Shown here: in pieces, positions 11,131 to 22,947 of the stretch
Layout: the number at the start of each line of letters is the position of its first letter
Numbering within the stretch: position 1 is the first letter of the stretch
From: Plantago major
Lineage: Eukaryota; Streptophyta; Magnoliopsida; Lamiales; Plantaginaceae
Assembly: GCA_026545765.1 (NCBI GenBank)
Contig: CM048842.1
Coordinates: 19,680,667 to 19,744,666, forward strand
Reading direction: 5' to 3'
Length of the DNA stretch: 64,000 nt
Position numbers and translations under genes: made by a program
The notes under the pieces: generated by a model
The model's input: the letters and a program-made list of their open reading frames with translations, nothing else
Databases searched by the model: none
What the model was told of the DNA's origin: nothing

Positions 11131-12336
11131 TATACATTTTGCATTGTCCGCCTATTATTGTCTTAGTCATCTTTTATAGGCATCCGTTTGATACTAAAGT
11201 TCCTACAAGTGTTTTGCTGCATATTCCTTCTCTAGCTACTCTACGTTCTGCTTAAACTCCTAGAACCTGCAAAACAAAGGACAGGAGTTAGTCCTTTTGA
11301 CTGAAATGCCAACAAGTCTCTCACTGTGTAATCCTTCTCTACGTACTACTTATCACTTGGTACTGGAAAAATTCGACCATGGTCTTACTCCAATGGTCTC
11401 ATCCTCACCCTCACACTGCTCCACACTGTAGGTCCACTGTTACAGTGAGAGGGTAAGATCATGGTCTAACAAACTTGTACTGACGCCTACTACAGGAATG
11501 CTTGAATGGGGAGTTTGTGAGGGTTGGTCCAAACCCCAAGTTTGCTCCGGTCGCTGGATATCATTGGTATATACTACCTCCATTCAATTCGAAATGAAAT
11601 ATCAGAAAACAAATAGCCGTTAATATCTAATCTTTCACTTTTTGACACGATATGCAGGTTTGATGGAGATGGGTTTGTTTTTGCTTCTCTCCCCCCTTTA
11701 ATTCACATCTTGATTGTTTCTTATAAATTGTTTTACGTGCATTCATCCCTTACAAGTATCCTCAGATACAATGTGATGATTTATTTAAAGATAGACCTAT
11801 GTTATCGACAAAATCATTTATGTTATTAATTAAAACGTCTATGTTATAACACAAAGTCTCTAGAGAGAATGTCTCTAAATAACTTATTTAAAGACGGACC
11901 TATATTTCAAGAAAATGATTAATGTTATCAATCAAAACGTCTATGTTGTTAACAAAATGTATCTCTTTGTATATATAAAAAAACATCAATGTTAATAATA
12001 TAAACATTTTAATTGATAACATTATTAATTTTTTTGAAAACATTATTCGTCTCTAGATAAATTATCTAGAGACCGTCTCTCAAAAGACTTACTCATGTTA
12101 TAAACATATGTGTTTTTTTCATATTACAAGAGGAATGGATTTCGTTACCAACATAAACATTTTAATTAATAACATAGTTCATTTTTCTATGGACATAGGT
12201 TGTATCTAAATAATAATTTATTTAATTAGAGTCTCTTTGTAAAATTGTTTGGATACGTACACTCCTTAATTACACATAATATAAATACACTTAGGCTCTG
12301 TTATTCAGTTCAGTTCAGCTCTCGTAAGTTCATTAA

Positions 12337-12337
<1 letters not shown>

Positions 12338-12369
<32 letters not shown>

Positions 12370-12403
12370 ATTAATATTAATATTAATATTAATATTAATA
12401 TTT
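12338..12403. repeat. Microsatellite (TTA)n followed by (AATATT)n
   Basis: About ten TTA units (12338-12366) run directly into about six ATATTA units. The Leu/Ile-rich frame that spans it (12245-12526) is an artefact of this tract. Confidence 0.92.
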
Positions 12404-13020
12404 TATCATTTATTTACACAACTCATCTTTTGTACGAGGAAAATAATAAAATTTATCCAATTGAGATATTTTCAACCTTTTTCTTTCTTTCTTTTTAACA
12501 CGACTTTTAGTAGATCAATGAAATAAAAAGTATAGTTACGATTCGAATTACCCTTCTTTTCTACCGTAAAAGTTGAGTTAAGATAAGAAACTACAGGAAC
12601 CTGTGAGTACCATTCAAACTGGTTCACATACTTTGTACGTACATCTCTAACAAAAAAACAAGATGTTCTTTTATTGTAAGATATTAGAACAATAGAAGTA
12701 AACTCAGAAGCATACATTGAGTTTTTTCTCAAACTTAATAAATAAAAAACAAGTTATACCAAACTAAAGTCAAACCAAACTCTACAAATTACGCACAAAA
12801 AAGTACTCCATAAAACAAAGTTATGTTAGTCAAATATACTTAATTTATTTTTATAATATAATTTTATTATATTCTTTTGTCGTGTAATTTGCGAGTAATT
12901 ACAGTCAACGTCCAGAAAAAAAGTCTCCTTACGAATTTATTAATGGACCGGATGTAGTATTCATTATTATTAAAAAATGGGACAAATATAATTTCTTCAG
13001 TTCGTTTCAGTTTCAGTTTG

Positions 13021-13061
13021 ATTTGATTCGATTCGATTCATTCGATTCGATTCGATTCGAT
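13021..13061. repeat. (ATTCG)n microsatellite
   Basis: Seven to eight copies of gattc/attcg with one interruption (attcattcg), about 40 bp before CCD1 exon 4. Confidence 0.88.
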
Positions 13062-13275
13062 AAATTTCAGCTGAACAAATCCTTAATCCTATACTATGTG
13101 TAGAATGATCCATGGCATGCGTATAAAAGACGGGAAGGCAACATATGTCTCCCGGTTTGTTAAGACATCGCGGTTTAAGCAAGAAGAGTTTATGGTGGAT
13201 CCAAGTTTATGAAGGTTTCTATATATTCTTGTGAACGTTATAATATACATATAATATTTCCTCGCTATACATATA

Positions 13276-13512
13276 CTCCCTCCGTCTGAAAGAACCTATC
13301 AAGTTTCGACCATTTGCAGTTAATAAAATTTAACTTTAACTACGAATTAATTTCAAACCTTAATGTTAAAATCTTGAATCGAATTATGCAATGAAAGTTT
13401 TGATCCAAAATTTTTATTTTATTATTCAATTGAAGATTTTAATATTACTATTTAAAATTAATTGATAGTCAAAATTAAATTTCTTTGACTGCAAAAAGTT
13501 AAAACTGAGGGG
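13276..13512. mobile_element. Stowaway-like MITE in CCD1 intron 4
   Basis: Begins ctccctccgtctgaaag after TA (13274-13275) and ends ...gttaaaactgagggg before TA (13513-13514). 237 bp, close to the 232-bp Stowaway at 3228. The right end is degenerate, but subterminal parts pair (tttgcagttaat with attaaatttctttgactgcaaa). It sits only 35 bp upstream of exon 5, whose acceptor dinucleotide is mutated. Confidence 0.65.
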
Positions 13513-14155
13513 TACATGCATATATAGTCACCCATCATTACTTGCACATTGGTGATCTTAAAGACATGTTTGGAATGATCATGGCCAACATATTTATGCT
13601 AAGAACCAAACTTGAAGTATTGGATATCACCTATGGATATGGTACAGGTACTTGAATGGTTCAATTAATTCCAATTACAGTCTTCTAAATACACTTGCCA
13701 TTGTTGATCATGCGTAACTGTGATTTGAGTTTTAGATTACAGTATAGCCCAGGAAAAGCATCAGTGTTGTTTGTCAGATTGTGATAATAGATAAGATTTG
13801 AAAATGAAAGACATGAGATATATCTCACAACCGGATTATCCCAATTGTATCAAGCTATTAGTTCATCGGAGTTAGTTTTGTTAAATAGAGATCTATAGAG
13901 AGGATAAATTTTTTAGGTTTGAGAAAGTGATTTAACATGTAGAGGACCTTTGGACTGAAGTATAAAGGTAGATCCATAAAAATGGCATAATTTTGAGTAA
14001 TGGCAAAATCATGCATCATGACAGGTCCTGATACTGTAATTGGTACTTGATCTTCCATCACACCATCCTTTGATATCATTCTGTATGTAAGATATGGAGG
14101 TGTCTGTGAATACCCGAAAGTGAACAACTCCCCTACAGTTTGAGATAAATTAATA

Positions 14156-14225
14156 GTCAAAGCTCGATTTTATTAACTGTAAAAAGGTTAAAACTGGACA
14201 ACTGTCGTACGTGGAACGGAGGGAG
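14156..14225. mobile_element. Truncated Stowaway-like MITE end inside the inverted block
   Basis: About 70 bp ending ...ggaacggagggag before TA (14226-14227). Its inner part (gtcaaag...ttaactgtaaaaaggttaaaactg) resembles the right arm of the MITE at 13276-13512. It lies in the intron between the second and third inverted exons. No left end is present nearby. Confidence 0.5.
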
Positions 14226-14425
14226 TATATATAAGTGGGAGCAAGCTTGAACTATTTATTTATATAGCTTGGGCGCACCAGTAAAGGGGTCAAGCTTAGG
14301 ATGAGCAGTAAATGCATGCCCCAGTCTTTTTGTCATAATCCATCATGCCAATGGTTTGCAAATCACCATCTTCTAAAACTCTAATGGCATCTGCAATAAT
14401 ATTAATTTGAATTATTAGGAAATTA

Positions 14426-14547
14426 ATCAGCTTACATGGTTTGTCTCCCTCATGGAGTGAACTAAGTATGTGAACTAAGTGTGTGAACTAACTTATGCAA
14501 TAACATAAAGTGGATCAGCTTACATGGTTTGTCTCCCTCATGGAGTG
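14426..14547. repeat. 34-bp direct repeat of a CCD1 exon end
   Basis: The donor end of the inverted ANTAL exon, including its splice donor (atcagcttacatggtttgtc...ggagtg on the plus strand, 14514-14547), is repeated at 14426-14459 without the rest of the exon. Between the copies is a short tandem 'gtgaactaa' tract (about 14458-14491). This is a partial exon duplication, probably by replication slippage. Confidence 0.8.
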
Positions 14548-14586
14548 CCAAAAGCTTTCCATCATGGTATACAAGGGCTGTATTAG

Positions 14587-16115
14587 CTGAAACAAGATAC
14601 ACAATTTTCTTCTAAAATCTAGATCTTACTGTAGTCATCAATTCGTATAATATAACATGAAGAATATGGATACGTATCATATAAAACCAGTTTTACAATT
14701 GGCTTCATTTGGTTTGAGAAAAAAATGGAAGAAAAGAAATAAAAATAGAGGAAAATATTATTTTCCACCATTTGGTATTTCTCAGTAAATTCTGGAAAAT
14801 TTATGAAAATCTATATAAAATACAGCTAAAGTTATTTTTTCCTTACATTTTTCAGGAAAATCTTATTTTCCCCTATTTTTTTCGGATGTGCAGCAACTTT
14901 TCCCTACTTTTCTAATCCATTGACAACACATCAAAATTTAATTGATATGTGCTCTGATGTACTGAAGAATAAAATAAAATTTTGGGAACTTCATGATTTC
15001 TTTCTCCAGACATGAGGAAATGAATTGCAGGCGAATTTATACTTCCAGTGCTCATAATTAATTCCTACCTTCAGCGATCTCGTATTGATCGACAAAGATT
15101 AAATTGGGGGAGATTAGCAAAATTAGGATTCTTAATGAATAAATCGGGGAATAAGAGTTTAGTTGGTTGGAAAATTGAATTTTTAATATATTAATTTAAA
15201 ATGGTACTATATAAATGTATTATGACATTATTCATTTTGCACAGTAAAATTTACAATAACTGCCATTGTAAAATTTACTAATCGCATGTACGGTCAAGAT
15301 TAAATACACCTTAAAATAATGTTTGTACAAACGATTTAACGGCTGTATGTTAACCAATACAATTGTAGTCGGACCTTAGAAGCGCCCATCAAATCAATCA
15401 AGAATTTAATTATCATACTTCTTCCGTCACGCTCAAAACTTTTCATTTTATCATTTTAATTGTCCTATAAAAAACTTTTCATTTCCATTTTTGATAATGA
15501 AACCAACTACCCTACATAACAAATAACATCATAATATCATTCTATTTACAATTTTACCAACTCACTATCTTTTCTAATTCATTTTTTATTATCTCTTTCA
15601 TTTGATTAATACTTAACTTTCCACTTTATCAACCAACTATCAATTTTTAATGATTCTTTATTAGTTTTTCCATTTAAATAAAATTTAATATTTTTCATTT
15701 CCTTATTTGGTTGACAAAAAATCAAACCGGAAGCTATTCAGGAGAAGGATGAAGTACAATTTAATACTTCATATGTTCCTAAAATAGCTTCAGTTTGTTT
15801 TATTAGTAAACAAAATAAGGAAATTGATTGACTTGAATAGAAGAATAATAAAGAATAAATAAAAAGTGAAAGTGAATTGTTAAAGTGGAAAGTTGAGTAT
15901 TATAATATAAATGAAGAAAGAATAAAACATGTATAAAGTATATATGAGTCGGTAAAATTGTATATATAAGTGTTTTATGGATATTAGTTAAGTGAGGTAG
16001 AAAGTAATATCACTTTAAAAAAATGAAGCTTTTTATATGATGATTAAATACCAAAATGAAAGATTGTCAAGGGACGGAGAAAGGAAAATAATATCCATGA
16101 TTACCAAATGTTCAG
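14587..16115. other. Intron containing the right breakpoint of the CCD1 inversion
   Basis: AT-rich DNA between the inverted ANTAL exon and the next normal exon at 16116. The right inversion breakpoint must lie here. It contains the foldback element at 15418-16085 and a small palindrome around 14752-14770 (gaggaaaatattattttcc). No frame is supported. Confidence 0.5.
15418..16085. mobile_element. Foldback MITE or two nested MITEs next to the inversion breakpoint
   Basis: The left end (cttcttccgtcacgctcaaaa) pairs with the reverse complement of the right end (ccttctccgtcccttgacaat), and the pairing goes on through cttttcattttatca / tctttcattttggta. A second inverted pair lies inside (ctttccactttatcaa near 15617 against ttgttaaagtggaaag near 15877). 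TA precedes the left end. No coding. It may be one long foldback element or one MITE nested in another. Confidence 0.55.
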
Positions 16116-17159
16116 GAAATGGTAAAGGAGAAAAAGCTCATATACAAGTTTGATCCAAGCAAGAAAGCTCGTTTCGGAATCCTACCACGGTATGCCAAAA
16201 ATGAGGGCCTGATTAGGTGGTTTGAACTTCCGAATTGTTTCATATTCCACAATGGTCAGAATCTTATTTAATTCGCTAGCTCGATCTCTTTTCCTTGAGC
16301 ATGCTAGTCTTTAATTTCCTGGTTGAGTTGTACTTATGTTTTTAAACGAGTTGGGTTCTAATTTTGTGTTTGCAGCCAATGCTTGGGAAGAAGGAGATGA
16401 AGTGGTACTAATCACTTGCCGGTTTGAGAATATGAATCTTGACATGCTTAGTGAAAATGTACAAGAAAATCCTCAGGATCTCACTAACGAACTGTATGTA
16501 TGAACAAGCATTACTTTGCTAGCAATTTCGTAATGTCCTCCCTTTTTTTTTCAATTTCTTGTTGGTATCCGCTCCATGCGACTAATTCTCCCTTTCAACA
16601 ATATACAAGGATTGAAATCGATAGTGTACTACTTCTGCAGGTACCAGATGAGGTTCAACATGAAAAACGGTCTTGCTTCACAGAAAAGATTATCTGTCCC
16701 CTCTATTGAATTTCCCAGGATAAATGAAAGCTTCACTGGCAGGTAACTTTCACTTAGTTGATTGATCATCAACAATCTCTAAGAATGATTCGTATTACAA
16801 GATTGTAACTTTTTTTTTTTGAATCCAGGAAACAACGTTATGTATACGGGGTGATACTCGATAGTGTTGCCAGGATAACTGGAATTATCAAATTTGATTT
16901 GGAAGCAGAACCAGCGACTGGAAAAGCAAAGCTTCAGGTTGGAGGAAATGTACAAGGTATCTTTGATTTAGGGCTAGGAAGATTTGGGTCAGAGGCTGTC
17001 TTTGTGCCTCGAAAGTCTGGTGGTAGTACTGCCGCTGAAGAAGATGATGGCTACCTGATTTTCTTCGTCTATGATGACAAAACCGGGTAATTTATCGTGT
17101 TCTCAATTGCATTCTCAAATTGAATACGATTGAATTGGGAAACTTTGCCCATACTCTTG

Positions 17160-19030
17160 AATCAAGAACATAATATTAACAATTTAAAGGCTTGTAATCC
17201 TGTCACCCAAATCCTCCTACATCTCCTCCTACATAGTTTAGATGATTTTCCTTTTTTAGGATTTTTTGTCGCAACAGTTTCAGCTGGTCTAAGATCGTTC
17301 TGAGATTTTGTTTCAGCAGGAGTTAGTGTTTCCACTGATTCGGTCGTTCTCATTGTTTCCTTTCATGCTAAGACTTCTTATTTTTTACAAGAGTCTGTGA
17401 TCCAACAAATACCTTTCTTCCCTTGTTATTCTAGTTCAGAATAGGAAAGTGGTTTGTCTTATCAGCATGTCCAAGACCTCCTTTTTCAAAGGTATCTCTA
17501 CAGAGAGATTGTATATATGTCTTTTACTATATCACTTGCTTTCGCATAAGATTGAAAAGATAACTCTTTGACTTTGAATTCTTCTTCTCTTATCTTTGTT
17601 TGATCATTCTCAACAGTGATACTTTCGAGCTTATGACTTAGGTCAGTCATTGCCTTTTCATGCTCTTTCCCATCTTAGAGATTTGAGCTTTCAAAAATGT
17701 ATTTTCAGCATTAATTAAATTATTTTCCTTGGAAAGTTCTTTGCATAATGTAATATTCACTTCTAAGTATATCAAACTCTCTACTCAAAAAGGCATATTC
17801 CTTTTCTGAACCATCTGTATCATAATCACTAGGGTGAGAAGTAGAGTTTACATCATCGGTCATCAACCAGTGTTGATGTTGGTGATGTCAGGACTTTGAT
17901 CCTTTGCAATACTGCAGAGTTCCTTTTTTGTGCTGAAATCGAACCCGTCATGAGCTGGAGAAGGTTCTTCAGAATCTTCATCTTCTTCACATAACTCGAG
18001 TCTATATCCAAGGCGTCTGGTTTGATTTGAATCTTCTTCATTTCTTCAATCAGCATAGCTTTTTGGCCACGTTTGGAGTCCTTTCTTTCTCTCCTATTAC
18101 AACTTCTAGTTTTGGATAAAAGAGGACAATCTTTCTTGAAGTGTCCAGATTGTTGACATTGAAAGCACAAGTCATTACCAACTACTGGAAGTTCATCGCT
18201 ATTGCTAGCGTACTAAGAGGATGTATTAAGATTGCCTTTTGATATTGATGAGTCTGTATTGAAGGAAGTCTGGTCCAAGGTGTTTTTTCTCAGCTTTTCC
18301 TTGTCCCTTTTGCGTTCGATTTCTTGGCTTACATATCTCTTCATATGTCTTACAGCCAAGGCTTGTTTCTTTGCTAAATCATGAAATTCCTTCATTTCAG
18401 AGGTTTTACTCATCTGCAGTGCAACATTCTGTGATTCTTCAGCAAATGACTGATCCCTTTGTTTTGTTTCATAACTGGTCGCAACCAAGTGTGAAAACAA
18501 TTCTACGGGAGTCATATCTCTTAGCATTCCTTGATTGTAATAGAAATTTTGAGTGTGAGTCCAATATTAGTTTGGCTTCGAATGATTTACTTAACTCTTT
18601 CAGCATCAGAATATCTATCACTTTCGCCAAGAGCAGTCATCTCACTCATTAGAGTGATGAACCGAAAGTCCAATTCTTCAAGCTTCTTAGCGGGACCTTA
18701 CTTGAAGTTTTAGAACTTGAGCTTCAAGATCTCAAGCTTGTTTTCTTTCGTTTTGGTTGTTCCATCACATATACCTTCCACTAGGTCCCATACTTATTTA
18801 TAGTTCTCCAATGTTTGCATTGTATAGGATCAGGGATAGATCTGATAATGATGTTATTAATTTGCTTGTTCATCTAGTATGAATCTCTTTGCTTCTTCAG
18901 CAGTCCATTCTTCTCTATGCTTTTGAACCTTGACTAGTATTCCATCTTTACTTCCTGGTGGAGTTATGTACTTCTTGGTGCCATCGGATCTGTCCTTTTC
19001 CTCATCAATAGTCTCCTTGTCCTTCTCCAT
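17160..19030 (-). pseudogene. Copia gag fragment in a CCD1 intron
   Basis: In the 3.76-kb intron between exons 17086 and 20845, the minus strand carries a gag of the same family as the one at 58.4 kb. It starts with ATG at 19030 (MEKDKETIDEEKDRS), is broken between 18.9 and 18.5 kb, then reads TPVELFSHLVATSYETKQR and VSQEIERKRDKEKLRK (18527-18213), and then an intact zinc knuckle CFQCQQSGHFKKDC near 18165-18120. Further down only fragments (KSQNDLRPAETVATK, 17353-17162) remain. Gag packages retrotransposon RNA into particles. There is no protease, integrase or RT, so the element is 3'-truncated. Antisense orientation in an intron may have limited harm to splicing. Confidence 0.78.
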
Positions 19031-19079
19031 ATATCCAACTTCTATTCACAAGTCTGGTAGCGGAAGACTTAGTTCCAGA

Positions 19080-20395
19080 TTGTCGTGCTGAGCATGAGCA
19101 CACAGTGTACATATATCTAACAAGCAATGCAAACATGTAGTATATTATGTTGAAAGTAAATTGGAGAAAGATAAATGTACTCAGAGATTATAATTATATA
19201 TGAAGGTGGTTTCATCTTTCAACTAATCCACATCGTCCTATCTTTCAATGACGTGAATTTACTAGGATAATTTAAGATACTGTTACAAAATATTAGCAGC
19301 TAAACCCCTTTAACCCAAAGTCCTCAACTTTGTACCTGGAGCTTAATCTTGAGCTCCTTCAAAAAATTTCGTTAGTGTCCCCCGACTAACTACCCCCCCC
19401 TTCTAGGCCTTCTCAACTAATCTTCCCTAGTTAGTAAGTGCCTCCCAAAGTCCAAAAGGAATTGCATTAATCTCCCAGACTAGCAAGGTCCTCCCTTCCT
19501 CCATATCCTGCCGTTTGCCTTTTTTTCCTCTTTATCTCCTAGATGTTGTAACACAAAATCAAAGCTTTGCACAATATCGTATTCCAGATACTTAAGATTT
19601 CATTGTGAGTAATTCTTTGGTTCTTATCTTTCAAAAAGTTTCAATAGTTTAGTCCAGTGAGCAAGTTTTCTATATTAAGCTAGAATGAATTATGAAGTCG
19701 CAACAGTTTAAGTTCTTTCTTATTTGATTAGTAGATTTCCAGATTCTGCAAGGTGATAAGGGTGCTGGGACATGTGTTGAACTTGAGACTACTTTCCTAA
19801 GAAATCCAAGTTCTTCTATATTCAAGTGTTTGTTCTAGGTCTCAAGTTATTTTTGTGTTTCAGGGTTCTTGGGGTTTTCATGTTCCTCTAGGTTACCCTT
19901 TCTCAAAAGCCAAGTCCTCCCTTTTATAGTGAAAAATATTTCCGTTGAATTATATATCCGTTTGAGCATATGTTATCTTTGTAGCGTATGTTATCACTAA
20001 AGAGGGGCATCATTGTCTCAGTTTGTCTTCTTCTGCCAGTTCCGCATTAGAACTTATTTTGGCAAGTGTACTGTTGTACCTGTCTAACAGTGCATTAAGT
20101 CCTTGCCTTCTATGTCTAACGTGTAGTCCACTCATTGATTTTGAGAGCTAAGTGAACATTTGTTATTACCAGCAAGATATCTATTAGCTAGAATTTTAAG
20201 TTAACCTACTCTTCCTCGCATGGTTTTCACTTAACATATTCATCGTGCTGAGTAACATCTGTTGTATGGATACTATCACCTTTGTTTAGCAGACTTGTGT
20301 CGTTTGACTAACTCTTTCCTTGTAGCCATCCTGTTGGCGTGGGTCACAACATCTAGGTCCTCCAAAAAGAAAATTCCATCTTTGAAAACCCAACA
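19080..20395 (-). mobile_element. 5' LTR of the intronic copia fragment
   Basis: On the minus strand this begins TGTTGGGTTTTCAAAG (from 20395) and leads to the gag ATG at 19030. A tcttccgct phrase near its end is also found near the ends of the LTRs at 7406-9012 and 56750-58361, but overall it is a different LTR. The exact 3' terminus and primer site were not identified, so the lower limit is approximate. The intron sequence from about 20396 to 20844 beyond it is plain AT-rich DNA. Confidence 0.6.
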
Positions 20396-21072
20396 CTTAT
20401 ACAAGTTTGTCTAAACTAGTCCTTCTGAAACCTATAGGGACTAAGAGTACTACTATAGAATGCTGATACTCTATAGGCATGTAAATTGCTCATCAAAAAC
20501 TAAACTAAGATCTAACAGAAAATAAAATAAATGACAAAACATAAAAATATGTACAAAAAAATGTAATTTTGTGACAATGTTTGTAATTTATGTGTAACTG
20601 CAAGATTTTTTGTAAGATGTGGGGTATCTTCCTTTGTGCGTAATGTAATTTTGTGCAACATTTAAAGAAAGGCAAATGTATGAAATTTTGTGGGAGGAAG
20701 GAAGTGTGTGTTTGTAATCAGTTTGAGAACTTATGTTTGCTTTTTCCTTGAATCCAATTATAATTATCCAATTCATTGTTTCTCCATTTTGACAAAGTAA
20801 ACCAGTTTTAGGATGTGTTAACTTAATGTTGTTTGATGACACAGGAAATCAGCAGTAAATGTGATTGATGCGAAAACAATGTCACCTGATCCAGTTGCTA
20901 CAGTTGAACTACCAACAAGAGTTCCATTCAGATTTCATGCTTTTTTTGTAACTGAGGTACGTAGCTTACTCACTTCTACTTCATCTCCAGACTACACTTA
21001 GCATTGGTAGCACATGATTTACTACTTTTTCTTCAACAGGAGCAACTTCAGGAACAAGCAAAGTTATCGTAA

Positions 21073-21758
21073 GCATGCTTGCCAACGAATTTACTACACG
21101 AACTTTATCTCCACATGTACATCATATTATTTCCAATCGGAAGAAGAACAATTTTTGTTCATCTCTGAGCAAATACGAAACCCACACTTTTTCTTTGGGG
21201 TGTTACGATCTCACTGTATAAACCCACCAAAAAATAGTCATTTATTCATTTGTCCCATGAAGTTTTCTTAGGTGCACGTTACGTGCTAAATTTTTATACT
21301 CCTCACACAAAAATCCTATCTAGTTTCAATGTGTTTGTCTGTTACTTCATCCACAAAAGTTCATACATTTTTCATTTTTAAACGTTCCACAAAATTTCAT
21401 ACATTACTAAGAAAGGAAGCTATCTCAGATCCAACAAATAATAAGCAATTTAAACCTTACACACAAATTACATACATTGTCACTAGAAATAAACTTTTTC
21501 CCACATTTTTTCATCTTTTATAATTATTTTGACTATTCACTTAACACAACACACCAACCTAATGTATGAATGTTCTCTAGGATGAGGGGAGTAGAAGTTT
21601 TTATTGCTCTTGATGTTGACTTTAGTCCGAAACTCACATCGGTGGAGAAAAATGGTTTTCTTATTTAATCTCCACTTCACATGAGTTCAAATGTCTAAAA
21701 TGCACAATGTTAAAAATTCTAAGTGGCATCATATGAAAAACCGATCCATTCATGTCCA
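21073..21758. other. CCD1 3' flank
   Basis: Follows the CCD1 stop codon and should contain its 3' UTR. It contains one possible MITE (21345-21591) and otherwise nothing I can name. Confidence 0.45.
21345..21591. mobile_element. Possible degenerate Stowaway-like MITE
   Basis: Left (TA then cttcatccacaaaagttcatac) and the reverse complement of the right end (ctcccctcatcctagagaacattcata, followed by TA) are similar over about 25 bp with gaps. Size 247 bp, no coding. Weak inverted ends make this tentative. Confidence 0.35.
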
Positions 21759-22947
21759 TGATGAATGACGGGCATTTGTAAAATCAAGTATCGTTGCATT
21801 TGAGTTCTTCTCTAAATGCTCGCAAAGATTTAAATTTATAAGTCGGATGTCTACGATTTCACACAAAGTTAGTTAAGCGGAAAGTTGATTCGAGATGTCG
21901 TTCTCTACGGACACTTAACATAGGAACTAGCAAGCAAAGACACAACTTGAAAGCAATTAAAGTGTGTAAAAGTACAAAGGATTCTAGACGGTTGTTTTGA
22001 AATCAATTCTTGTTGAAACTAAATAATCATGTAGAAACTTAATCAGGTCGTATATAATTGCTATGCGTAAAGAAAGTAAAGGTTTTTATGAATGATTTAA
22101 AGAGTTGAAAGGTCCCCGACATTCCTCATACTATGCTACCCCCAACTACTTAGTAAAGAACCACTTAAATGTCGTATATCGGCAACGAGGATACATGTTA
22201 TGAAGATCAAGTCGTAGTTAATCCAAACACCTCCAACTTTGCCAATGGAAAGTTGTATCACTCAACAGACCACCACGTGTCATAAGGACAACTAGTCACC
22301 CAGGTTACATATCATGTTTACTCAGACACAGTCAGTAAGGATACCCCTAGATAGAAATTCATCGAACAAATATAATACAAATAAGATTTACATCTATAAA
22401 CTAATTAATTAATATATCACGGTATATAAAAAAGTAGCACATTAGAGTTACAACGGTTCGCCTACTAAAAAATCTAGCTACTCATAATGCAAGTAAATAA
22501 CATAATCATTATTCTAATAACAGTAAAGGAAAAAGATTGCTTATTCTTGATGGATGCATTCTTCGTTCTTCAATGGTGTTGACGGTCAGAGTTTCTATCT
22601 TCAGGGTTTCTCTAGGGTTTTTCTTCTATCTAGCCTTTTCACCACTCGAGAGAAGAATGATGTGTAATTTTAATGACAAAAGGCGCTCTTATATAGTGTG
22701 TAGAAGCTATGAAAATTGCCACTTCTCATTAAGGAAGGTATAGGATGACGGGCCAAACTGTTACGGATTTGGGCTGGGCAAGCGGTTCCGGGGGGCTGCA
22801 GGAGGTCTAGTGCGGTCCCTTGCGGGCCACATTCTTTGATTCCTGGCTCATGTTTGTTGTTTCATTTTCTGGGCTATTTTGGACTTCGTAATCTTGTTAT
22901 CTCGAAAAGTTGTCTTCTACAAAGTATAGAATTTTGAATAAGCTTCG
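21759..22947 (-). mobile_element. Gypsy LTR (TGATGTGACA family), minus strand, 5' part missing
   Basis: On the minus strand this matches the LTRs at 23375-24930 and 28074-29605 from their middle to their 3' end (tataagtcgg..., cgagatgtcgttctc, the TATA region tatataagagcg near 22690, and a GC-rich hairpin block near 22780). It is cut at 22947 by the plus-strand LTR start. The missing 5' third of about 290 bp is not adjacent. Its outer end (tgatgaatgacggg) at 21759 is less certain. Confidence 0.62.

Larger units (their letters stand above)
11673..13103. other. CCD1 intron 3, AT-rich repeats
   Basis: A 1.4-kb intron after the 15-bp exon. From 11760 to 12240 phrases such as 'cctatgtta', 'aattaaaacgtctatgtt' and 'gagaccgtctctc' recur in both orientations, which looks like a degenerate non-autonomous transposon, but I could not define ends. 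It also holds two simple-sequence tracts. No frame is supported. Confidence 0.45.
13948..14586 (-). pseudogene. CCD1: Three middle CCD1 exons in inverted orientation
   Basis: Read on the minus strand, three exons occur in correct order with intact splice signals: 14586-14524 (ANTALVYHDGKLLALHEGDKP), 14390-14279 (VLEDGDLQTIGMMDYDKK... then a frame change) and 14133-13948 ([18 protein letters not shown] ... [21 protein letters not shown]). These are exactly the exons missing between plus exons ending at 13647 and starting at 16116. They include two of the four iron-ligand histidines (FTAHP and MMHDF). In the second exon the A run after GAC has one base too many (around 14336), so the FTAHP part is out of frame. 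The parent gene is plus-strand, so this block was inverted as a unit or is a local assembly error. Confidence 0.88.
10136..21072 (+). pseudogene. CCD1: Carotenoid cleavage dioxygenase 1 gene, rearranged and frameshifted
   Basis: CCD1 is a cytosolic non-haem iron dioxygenase that cleaves carotenoids and apocarotenoids at the 9,10 (9',10') bonds, giving ionones and related volatiles. Plus-strand exons with GT-AG ends: 10136-10363, 11496-11566, 11658-11672 (15 bp), 13104-13214, 13548-13647, 16116-16254, 16376-16493, 16641-16742, 16829-17086, 20845-20956, 21040-21072. Recognisable text includes [71 protein letters not shown] and FHAFFVTE. Two iron-binding His (CFIFHN, RFHAFF) are on these exons; the other two lie on three exons that are inverted at 13948-14586. 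Lesions: loss of one T near 13190 (exon 4), acceptor AC instead of AG at 13546-13547, an extra A in inverted exon 7, and the inversion. Splicing exon 5 straight to 16116 would also break the frame. The 3' half is intact and ends in ...EQAKLS-stop. Confidence 0.9.

Noticed and set aside
12245..12526. Leucine/isoleucine-rich 93-codon frame resembling a membrane segment
   Set aside because: Created by the TTA/ATATTA microsatellite in a CCD1 intron.
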